64,000 bases of DNA from assembly GCA_963650135.1 (NCBI GenBank), contig CAVJLG010000021.1, positions 12,222 to 76,221 of the forward strand, in the 5' to 3' direction. The position numbers and the translations under genes were made by a program. Origin of the DNA: HGM13006 sp963650135 (GTDB lineage: Bacteria > Bacillota > Clostridia > Oscillospirales > Oscillospiraceae). The notes under the pieces are model-generated. The model was not told the DNA's origin. It saw nothing but the letters and a program-made list of their open reading frames with translations, and searched no databases. Below are positions 58,317 to 64,000 of the stretch, in pieces. The first letter of the stretch is position 1, and each line of letters opens with the position of its first letter.

Positions 58317-58946
58317 TTACTTCGTGCCGAAAATACGATCGCCAGCGTCGCCCAGGCCGGGAACGATATACTTGTTCTCGTTGAGCTTCTCGTCCACTGC
58401 GGCCACATACATCTCAACATCGGGATGCTCTTCGGTCACAGCCTTGATGCCCTCGGGGCAGCCGATGATGTTCATGAGCTTAATGTTCTTGCAGCCATAG
58501 CCCTTCAGGAAGGTAATTGCTGCGGAAGCACTGCCGCCGGTTGCCAGCATGGGATCCACAATCAGCACCTCACGCTCGGAGATATCGGGGGGCATCTTGC
58601 AATAATACTCCACGGGATTATGCGTCTCGGGGTCACGATACAGACCGATATGGCCCACCTTGGCAGAGGGAATCAGGTCGATGATGGTATCCACCATGCC
58701 CAGGCCTGCCCGAAGGATCGGAACAATTGCCAGCTTCTTGCCGGACAGACGCTTAAAGGTGCCGGTGGCAATGGGTGTTTCAATGGTTACATTCTCCAGC
58801 GGAAGATCCCGGGTTGCCTCATAGCACATCAGCGCGGCGATCTCACCAACCACCTCACGGAATTCCTTAACACCGGTATTTTTGTCACGCAGGATCGAGA
58901 CTTTGTGCTGAATCAGCGGATGATCCAGAATGTGCACTTCTGCCAT
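58317..58946 (-). CDS. upp: Uracil phosphoribosyltransferase
   Basis: A 209-residue salvage enzyme making UMP from uracil and PRPP. It starts MAEVHILDHPLIQHKVSILR and has VPILRAGLGMVDTIIDLIPS, the PRPP-binding VLIVDPMLATGGSASAAI and a C-terminal YIVPGLGDAGDRIFGTK, all diagnostic for Upp. Length is standard. It is the last gene of the minus-strand run tsaE-tsaB-upp (3-bp gap after tsaB), an unusual pairing with tRNA-modification genes. The stop codon is followed 7 bp later by repeat copy B. Confidence 0.97.
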   Translation of the reverse strand: MAEVHILDHPLIQHKVSILRDKNTGVKEFREVVGEIAALMCYEATRDLPLENVTIETPIATGTFKRLSGKKLAIVPILRAGLGMVDTIIDLIPSAKVGHIGLYRDPETHNPVEYYCKMPPDISEREVLIVDPMLATGGSASAAITFLKGYGCKNIKLMNIIGCPEGIKAVTEEHPDVEMYVAAVDEKLNENKYIVPGLGDAGDRIFGTK

Positions 58947-58949
58947 TTT

Positions 58950-59663
58950 TTAATCCCCTTTCGATTGTTTGAGTTTTTCCAGCCGCTCCCGTTCTGCCTG
59001 GGAAAGCCGAAGGTAATTGGGCTCCAGCTCGCCGGGCGATTGAAGCTGCCCTTGCTCCACCATTTTCTCCGCAGCCAGCGCCACGCCGGACGCCCGCTGC
59101 ATCATAAGGTGTGCCGGAGGAAGGACCAGATGCGGCACCGCTTCTGATAGAGTATTATAGCACAGATTTGCGCCATCTCCAACCAGGAAAATGCTTTTTT
59201 CGCAGGTTTCCAAATCTTTTTTCAACTCTTCCAGCGAAATGGCGCGATCCGGGGTCAATCTCTCAAGCTTTTTTCCGTCAGACTGGAACAGCGCGTTATA
59301 AACCTGGCTTCTCCGGGCGTCCATCACCGGGCAAATAATCCCGCTGAGCATCGCCATCTGCGTTGCCATGCCCTCCAGGGTGCTCACGCCGCAGACCGGC
59401 TTCTCCGCCCCCCAGGCAAGTCCCTTTGCCGCCGCAACACCAATCCGAACGCCGGTAAAGCTGCCCGGGCCCTTTGCCACGGCCACTGCCGTCAGGTCCG
59501 CCGCCGTCAATCCGCAGTCCTCCAGCACCTGCTTTGCCATAGGCATCAGGGTGGCAGAATGGGTCTTTCCATTGTTCTGAAAGCTCTCTGCCAGCAAAAC
59601 GCCGTCCTGCACCAGCGCCACCGACGCCGCCTTGGCTGAGGACTCAAAGGCTAAGATCCGCAT
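58950..59663 (-). CDS. tsaB: tRNA threonylcarbamoyladenosine biosynthesis protein TsaB
   Basis: A 237-residue ASKHA-fold protein (MRILAFESSAKAASVALVQD, then VAVAKGPGSFTGVRIGVAAA). TsaB is the scaffold partner of TsaD in making t6A37 of tRNAs that read ANN codons. The length is normal, with the usual degenerate C-terminal half. ATG 59663 has an AGGAGGAGAG site within the end of tsaE (20-nt overlap). tsaE-tsaB neighbours are common in Firmicutes, often with rimI and tsaD, which are not seen here. Confidence 0.95.
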   Translation of the reverse strand: MRILAFESSAKAASVALVQDGVLLAESFQNNGKTHSATLMPMAKQVLEDCGLTAADLTAVAVAKGPGSFTGVRIGVAAAKGLAWGAEKPVCGVSTLEGMATQMAMLSGIICPVMDARRSQVYNALFQSDGKKLERLTPDRAISLEELKKDLETCEKSIFLVGDGANLCYNTLSEAVPHLVLPPAHLMMQRASGVALAAEKMVEQGQLQSPGELEPNYLRLSQAERERLEKLKQSKGD

Positions 59664-60093
59664 TGCTCTCTCCTCCTTCTATGGTAATCATGCGCCCGTC
59701 GTCGTGCTCCGGGTCCCGGCGAATGCGGATTCGGATGATGTTCTCCACCTCATCCAGTGCATCCGCCACCCGCTCGCTCCACTCCACGGCAATCACGCCG
59801 CCCCGGGTGAGATAATCCTCCCAGCCGATGTCAAAGAGATCCTCTGACGAACTCAGCCGGTACATGTCAAAATGGAACAGCGGGATTTTCCCGGGATATT
59901 CATTGACGATGGTATAGGTTGGGCTGGTAATGGGGTCTTCAATCCCCAGTCCCCGGGCAAGCCCCCGGGTAAAGGCTGTTTTTCCGGCGCCCAAATCTCC
60001 GGAATATGCAATCACGGCCCCGGGCTTGAGCCTCTGGCCCAGGCGCTGCCCAAGCTGCTCTGTTTCCCGCGCCGATGCTGTGTAAAATTCCAT
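59644..60093 (-). CDS. tsaE: tRNA threonylcarbamoyladenosine biosynthesis ATPase TsaE
   Basis: A 149-residue P-loop ATPase. Walker A is GDLGAGKTAFTRGLARGLG (about residues 35-53), followed by PITSPTYTIVNEY and FHFDMYRL, with the essential Asp/Tyr and the conserved Trp/Glu in IAVEWSERV. TsaE drives the TsaB-TsaD complex through rounds of t6A synthesis. It is the first gene of the minus-strand tsaE-tsaB-upp run. An extended -10 (TGG-TATAAT on the minus strand, about 60129-60137) lies about 35 bp upstream, back to back with the rodA promoter region. Confidence 0.95.
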   Translation of the reverse strand: MEFYTASARETEQLGQRLGQRLKPGAVIAYSGDLGAGKTAFTRGLARGLGIEDPITSPTYTIVNEYPGKIPLFHFDMYRLSSSEDLFDIGWEDYLTRGGVIAVEWSERVADALDEVENIIRIRIRRDPEHDDGRMITIEGGESNADLSL

Positions 60094-60235
60094 GGCAATA
60101 CTCCCATGCTCGTTTTATTTTTCGTATTATTATACCACATTGGCAAGGGAAAGGAAAATCTTTTTATTTACTTCCCGGCGGGAAAATGCTAGAATGGTGG
60201 TGTTTATCCTGTTACTCTCCCGAAAGGAGTCTACT

Positions 60236-61384
60236 ATGCTGGGAGCCATTAAAAAATTCTTTAGCCGGACGGACTGGGTTCTGCTGGGCCTATGTCTCGC
60301 CGCTTCTATTTTTGGCATTGTTATGATTGCCAGCGCCTCTAACGTCAACGGCGCTTCCACCTATGTTTCTAAGCAGGTCATTGCCTTGGTAATTGGCCTG
60401 ATCCTCTATGTGCTGATTTCCTTTGTTGATATCGAAATTCTGGCTGAGCACCAGACCATATTGGTCATTTTCTCAGCGCTGTTTCTTGCCATGCTGTACC
60501 CATTTGGCGTTGCGGGCAACACCGGTAACCGAAGCTGGATGTCCATCCCCGGCATGCCCTTTATGATTCAGCCCGCAGAGTATTGTAAAATCGCGTACAT
60601 CATTGTGGTCGCCCGAATTATGACCATTTATCAGGAGCGCATCAACTCCCTGCCCTGTGTATTCCGGATTGGCTTGGTATCCGCCATCTTCATGGGCCTG
60701 ATCGTAATCATCTCCAAGGATGCAGGCGTTGCGCTGATCTATGTGTTCACCCTGATTATCATGGCGCTGGCCGGAGGCTTTAGCTTCATCTGGTTTGCCG
60801 CAGCCGGTGTCGCACTTGCCGTCATTGTCCCGATTCTATGGAACAGCGGCATTGTACGCGACGACCAGAAAGAGCGAATTATGGTGCTCTTCGACTCCAG
60901 CATCGACCCCGAGGGTCTTGACGTTCGGTGGCAGGCATCCCGCTCCCTGAACGCAATTTCCGGCGGCGGTTTGACCGGTCAGGGCCTGTTTCACGGTACG
61001 CAGATTCAGTCCAACAATGTGCCCGCGCAGCACACCGACTTTATCTTCGCTGCCATTGGCGAGGAATTGGGCTTCCTGGGCTGTGCGCTGTGCATTATCC
61101 TGCTGGTGTCCATTATTCTGAGAATTCTCTATGTGGGCAACCATTCCGGCAGCTATTTCTATCGCATGGTTTGCGTTGGCATTGCAGGCACGCTGATGTT
61201 CCAGATTATTATCAACATCGGCATGTGCCTGGGTGTTATGCCGGTCATCGGTCTGACTCTTCCGTTCTTTAGCTATGGCGGCTCGTCTATTCTGTCCCTC
61301 TATATTGCAATGGGCGTTATCTCCAGTGTTCGACTGCATCCGTCACCGGACTCTCAGCAGCGATATCTCAGACTGCCGGTATAA
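60236..61384 (+). CDS. rodA: Rod-shape-determining protein RodA (SEDS family)
   Basis: A 382-residue polytopic SEDS glycosyltransferase that polymerises lipid II during cell elongation with a class B PBP. Characteristic segments are TGNRSWMSIPGMPFMIQPAE and YCKIAYI near the middle, QASRSLNAISGGGLTGQGLF, PAQHTDFIFAAIGEELGFLG and the final GLTLPFFSYGGSSILSLY. Asn/Asp residues in these loops form the active site. ATG 60236 has CGAAAGGAG; the open frame from 60092 is leader. It is monocistronic, ending at a strong terminator; no partner PBP is adjacent. Confidence 0.93.
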   Translation: MLGAIKKFFSRTDWVLLGLCLAASIFGIVMIASASNVNGASTYVSKQVIALVIGLILYVLISFVDIEILAEHQTILVIFSALFLAMLYPFGVAGNTGNRSWMSIPGMPFMIQPAEYCKIAYIIVVARIMTIYQERINSLPCVFRIGLVSAIFMGLIVIISKDAGVALIYVFTLIIMALAGGFSFIWFAAAGVALAVIVPILWNSGIVRDDQKERIMVLFDSSIDPEGLDVRWQASRSLNAISGGGLTGQGLFHGTQIQSNNVPAQHTDFIFAAIGEELGFLGCALCIILLVSIILRILYVGNHSGSYFYRMVCVGIAGTLMFQIIINIGMCLGVMPVIGLTLPFFSYGGSSILSLYIAMGVISSVRLHPSPDSQQRYLRLPV

Positions 61385-61396
61385 CATGCTTCTTTC

Positions 61397-61427
61397 CCTG
61401 CGGAGCTTCGGTTCCGCAGGTTTTTTC
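61397..61427 (+). terminator. Terminator of rodA
   Basis: A CCTGCGGA / TCCGCAGG stem (61397-61404 with 61413-61420), followed by six T. Confidence 0.92.
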
Positions 61428-61495
61428 TGCCCAATCGGAATATTTTTTCTCCAGCGGCAAACACTACCTCTGCAAATAACGCTGGAGGTTTTACT

Positions 61496-62722
61496 ATGAA
61501 ACATTTCATTGCACCCATTTCGGCCCTTCTTCTGGCCGCGTCACTGCTGGCCCTACCTGCAAATGCAGCCGATGACCAGGTGGTCTGGGGCGAGGTCTAT
61601 TGCTTCTCCACCCAGGATCTCACCATGACGGATGACAGCCTGGGCATTGTAGTAACCGACGTACCGGAAGATACCATGGGCTCCGTATACCTGGGCACCC
61701 GAAGGATCATCGCCGGTGACGTGTTGACCCGGCAGCAGGCGCAGCAGCTGACCTTTGTTCCGGTCACCGGCGCCGCAGGAGATGCCGACGTTTCCTGTAT
61801 GTCCATCACCCCGGACGGCCTTAGTGACGAGGCCCGGATGACCCTGAAAATCGGTTCCGGAAAAAACGAAGCCCCAACAGCCCAGGACTCCGAATTTGAA
61901 ACCTATAAAAACATTGCAGGCACCGTTCCCCTGAGTGTCTCGGACCCGGAGAATGACCCGCTGACCGTTACCATTGTATCCGAGCCCAAGCGCGGCATGG
62001 TAGAGGTTCACGAGGACGGCACAGTCACTTATACCCCCAATGAAAATAAGGTGGGCAAAGACAGCTTTACCTATACCGTCGCCGATACCGCAGGCAACGT
62101 ATCGGAGGAAGCCACCGTGCGCATCCGGATTCTCAAGCCCTCGGACAAGGAGACTTATCAGGACATGACCGGCGATCCCGCGGAGCTTGCCGCCATGTGG
62201 CTCAAGGAAAGCGGCATCTATCGGGGCAGCAGTGTGGCAGGTGAGCTGCTGTTCTCCCCGGAGGAAACCGTCACCCGGGGAGAATTTACCGCCATGTGTG
62301 TAGCGCTGACCCAGCAGCAGCCGGAACTGCTGGAAACCGGCTTTATCGACGGCTCTGATATGCCGCTGTGGCTCCAGCCCTATGTGGGCACTGCACTGAA
62401 ATGTGGCTATCTCTCCGGCATTCCCACGGAAAACGGGCTGGCCATGGAGACGTCCGATCCCATTCGCCAGGGTGAGGCCGCGGTGATGCTCTCCAAGGTA
62501 CTGAATCTTTCCCAGCCGGAGGAGCAGACCGTTTTGGCCCAGGAGGAGGCGCTTCCTGCATGGGCTGCTGCTGCGGTTGCATCGGTGCGGGACGCCGGAT
62601 TGGAGGACCTGTCTGACACTGCCGCGCCCCTGACCCGCCAGGAAGCCGCCATGCTGCTCTACAGCGCATGGAACCTGGCAAAGAATCAGGAAAGCAGCTT
62701 GCTTGCCTGGGCTGAAGAGTAA
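61496..62722 (+). CDS. Secreted protein with cadherin-like domain and SLH-like C-terminus
   Basis: A 408-residue secreted protein with signal peptide (residues 1-24, ending ALPANA). Residues about 25-115 are an unassigned beta domain. Residues about 125-215 form a cadherin-type/Big-17-like Ig domain (VSDPENDPLTVTIVSEPKRG, GKDSFTYTVADTAGNVSEEA). About 225-400 holds three degenerate SLH-like repeats (VTRGEFTAMCVALTQQQPEL, PIRQGEAAVMLSKVLNL, LTRQEAAMLLYSAWNLA), which bind secondary cell-wall polymers. It is therefore probably anchored to the cell surface. The start has CTGGAGG. The repeats lack a clear SLH core tryptophan motif, so the call is tentative. Confidence 0.75.
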   Translation: MKHFIAPISALLLAASLLALPANAADDQVVWGEVYCFSTQDLTMTDDSLGIVVTDVPEDTMGSVYLGTRRIIAGDVLTRQQAQQLTFVPVTGAAGDADVSCMSITPDGLSDEARMTLKIGSGKNEAPTAQDSEFETYKNIAGTVPLSVSDPENDPLTVTIVSEPKRGMVEVHEDGTVTYTPNENKVGKDSFTYTVADTAGNVSEEATVRIRILKPSDKETYQDMTGDPAELAAMWLKESGIYRGSSVAGELLFSPEETVTRGEFTAMCVALTQQQPELLETGFIDGSDMPLWLQPYVGTALKCGYLSGIPTENGLAMETSDPIRQGEAAVMLSKVLNLSQPEEQTVLAQEEALPAWAAAAVASVRDAGLEDLSDTAAPLTRQEAAMLLYSAWNLAKNQESSLLAWAEE

Positions 62723-62726
62723 ACAA

Positions 62727-62770
62727 AACCGGACTGGTGCAGTGAAACGCTGTACCAGCCCGGTTTTTTT
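62727..62770. terminator. Terminator between convergent genes
   Basis: A long stem AACCGG-A-CTGGTGCAG / CTGTACCAG-C-CCGGTT (62727-62765, one T/G mismatch and one A/C internal pair), followed by TTTTT. It overlaps the stop of the opposing DUF2798 gene. Confidence 0.88.
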
Positions 62771-63239
62771 ATGCGGCCTCCATCTCCGGATGGAACACCC
62801 GGCGGAAAATCCATCTTGCAATGGGCCCTGCAATCAGGAGCTGGACCGGAAGCGCCATCACAAAGTTCCAGCAATAGGTCATGAGATAGTTGGGCAGCCA
62901 ATTCCCGTCAAATCCATAGCCGTGATACAGGCCAATGATGCTGGCCAGCGCCACCTGACACACCACCGTAAACACCTGGATAGTCAGAATGATCGCAATG
63001 GGCCGATCTCCCGGCTGTACCACCCGGAATGCAAAGAACTTTGCCACCCGGCTGGACAGGAAAAACGCACACAGGAAGATGATGATATACTCCACCCACA
63101 TTCCCTTGAGCGCAATGAGAAAGGTTTCATTGGTAAACGAATCCGTCGCCAGCACCGTGTTATACAGCGTCATAATATACACCATAATCCAGGCGGTTAC
63201 GGCAGTGAAGAATACGGACTGGGCTTTTGTTTTTGGCAT
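62769..63239 (-). CDS. DUF2798 family membrane protein
   Basis: A 156-residue protein with four predicted helices. It starts MPKTKAQSVFFTAVTAWIMV and continues YIMTLYN, the typical opening of DUF2798 proteins, and also has FLSSRVAKFFAFRVVQPGD. Function is unknown; relatives often sit near MarR or TetR regulators. The start has TGGAGGA. A consensus promoter (TTGACA at 63389-63394, TAAAAT at 63366-63371, minus strand) drives it with a leader of about 120 nt. Its promoter lies back to back with that of the thioesterase gene. Confidence 0.85.
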   Translation of the reverse strand: MPKTKAQSVFFTAVTAWIMVYIMTLYNTVLATDSFTNETFLIALKGMWVEYIIIFLCAFFLSSRVAKFFAFRVVQPGDRPIAIILTIQVFTVVCQVALASIIGLYHGYGFDGNWLPNYLMTYCWNFVMALPVQLLIAGPIARWIFRRVFHPEMEAA

Positions 63240-63365
63240 TTACAATTCCTCCATACTGGGAAAAGCCGCCGAAATGCAACAAAAAATGCCCCTCCGCCGT
63301 CCGACAATGGCAGAGTGACATTTTATGTCTCAATCGATATGCAGGCTTTCCCTGATTTCCGTATT

Positions 63366-63438
63366 ATTTTACTCCATCCCAGAAAAAATGTCAACTGTCC
63401 AAATGGGCCTTGCATTTCCCGCGTTCAGGGCCTATACT
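63366..63438. promoter_or_regulatory. Back-to-back promoters of DUF2798 and thioesterase genes
   Basis: Minus strand: TTGACA (63389-63394), a 17-bp spacer, TAAAAT (63366-63371). Plus strand: TTGCAT (63410-63415), a 17-bp spacer, TATACT (63433-63438). Confidence 0.75.
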
Positions 63439-63468
63439 ATCCCCAAATGAATCAATGGAGGTATGATT

Positions 63469-63858
63469 ATGCCACTGACTACTGGACTTTGCGGCGCCGC
63501 TGCCACAACCGTCACCCCAGAGAAGACCGCCGCCGCTTGCGGTTCCGGCTCCCTCTCGGTATTTGGCACACCGTTTATGCTGGCGCTGATGGAGGAAGCC
63601 ACCTGCAATGCAGTATCCGCCGCACTGGAGGAGGGACAGAGCACCGTGGGCGTATCCATGGACATTCAGCATTCCGCCCCCTCGCCGGTGGGCATGGAGG
63701 TCCGCGCCGAAGCCACCCTGACCGAAGTAAACGGGAAAATGCTCACCTTCTCCGTTACTGCCTATGACCAGGCCGGAGAAATCGGCAACGGTACTATCCG
63801 CCGCTGCATCATCCGCAGTGAGTCATTTATGAGCCGCTGCCAAAGCAAGCTGAAATAA
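63469..63858 (+). CDS. Hotdog-fold thioesterase, FlK-like
   Basis: A 129-residue single-domain hotdog protein (MPLTTGLCGAAATTVTPEKT...). VFGTPFMLALMEEATCNAV carries the helix with the Glu, and VSMDIQHSAPSPVG has the His found in FlK-type acyl-CoA thioesterases such as fluoroacetyl-CoA thioesterase. Here it is more likely a general acyl-CoA housekeeping enzyme. ATG 63469 is 7 bp after GGAGG, while ATG 63463 is too close. It is monocistronic between a promoter and a terminator. Confidence 0.85.
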   Translation: MPLTTGLCGAAATTVTPEKTAAACGSGSLSVFGTPFMLALMEEATCNAVSAALEEGQSTVGVSMDIQHSAPSPVGMEVRAEATLTEVNGKMLTFSVTAYDQAGEIGNGTIRRCIIRSESFMSRCQSKLK

Positions 63859-63866
63859 CTGCCACA

Positions 63867-63900
63867 ATGCCCCCGTCGGAACAGCTTCCGGCGGGGGCAT
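63867..63900 (+). terminator. Terminator of the thioesterase gene
   Basis: A long GC-rich stem with a CAGC loop: TGCCCCCGTCGGAA / TTCCGGCGGGGGCA (63868-63899, one T/G mismatch). The T run after it is weak. Confidence 0.75.
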
Positions 63901-64000
63901 CCATTTAGGGGGTATCATTGGGAACTAGGGAACCTCTGAATAAAAAGCCTTCATTCGGCGCAGAGCGAGAAAGTAGCCGATTTTCACTTGGTTCAAACAA
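63901..64000. other. Non-coding right end of the window
   Basis: No gene, promoter or hairpin is evident. The stretch AACCTCTGAATAAAAAGCC could be the start of a repeat, but it has no other copy in this window. Confidence 0.3.

Noticed and set aside
1..64000. tRNA, rRNA genes or CRISPR arrays
   Set aside because: No cloverleaf-like sequence with CCA-proximal features, no rRNA segments and no regularly spaced short repeats were seen on either strand.

Overview
The window looks like chromosomal DNA of an anaerobic Firmicute of class Clostridia, most like the Oscillospiraceae. The reasons are TTGACA/TATAAT promoters with 17-bp spacers, strong GGAGG ribosome sites, two tryptophan T-box leaders, a FeoB-associated Cys-rich peptide, a HydABC-like formate dehydrogenase and a fairly GC-rich coding style. 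The genus cannot be fixed from the sequence. No rRNA, tRNA or CRISPR array was seen.

Layout. 1-3.2 kb: the 5' part of an old-yellow-enzyme oxidoreductase, an orphan lipoprotein, and a minus-strand Nudix / MazG-like / GNAT trio. 3.3-10 kb: a metal-homeostasis block with feoA-feoA-feoB and a Cys-rich peptide, then an ATGA-coupled unit (DtxR-type regulator, 40-residue membrane peptide, stand-alone AraC-type DNA-binding domain), then a DUF6110 protein and an atypical P1B-type metal ATPase. 10-13.7 kb: a heterodimeric ABC exporter with a terminator hairpin in its leader. 13.9-25.3 kb: a visibly more AT-rich, decaying integrative element. It carries an uncharacterised two-gene membrane cassette, a Y-family polymerase with a foreign C-terminus, a run of coupled accessory genes, an ImmR/ImmA-like control module, and an ImmA/serine-recombinase fusion that marks a deletion. 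25.4-32.6 kb: a complete set of tryptophan genes split into divergent trpBA and trpEGDCF operons, each with its own UGG-specifier T-box. 32.6-41 kb: fdhD and a Crp/Fnr regulator, divergent from a four-gene NAD-linked formate dehydrogenase, followed by a formate/nitrite-type channel. 41-46 kb: a TetR gene with a palindromic operator, an iron-sulfur aldo/keto reductase, a cytoplasmic-looking beta-helix protein and a PAP2 phosphatase. 46-53.6 kb: a sugar ABC transporter and an amino-acid-type ABC transporter. 53.9-58 kb: an SGNH / DUF4358 / MBOAT / DHHW cluster likely to O-acylate a surface glycan. 58.3-64 kb: upp, tsaB, tsaE, rodA, a secreted SLH-like protein, a DUF2798 membrane protein and a FlK-like thioesterase.

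How the parts fit. The feo block pairs ferrous iron import with a DtxR-type regulator and a possible metal exporter. The formate block pairs the enzyme with its cofactor maturase (FdhD), a Crp-family regulator and a channel. The trp genes supply the whole chorismate-to-tryptophan route under tRNA-Trp control. The island shows at least three deletion fusions and two clear frameshifts, so it is probably no longer mobile.

The best candidates for undescribed biology are the two-gene cassette at 13976-16152, the 161-bp hairpin repeat lying 7-8 bp after two unrelated stop codons (40019-40179 and 58148-58309), the regulator / membrane peptide / AraC unit, and the P-type ATPase that lacks the canonical metal-site proline.
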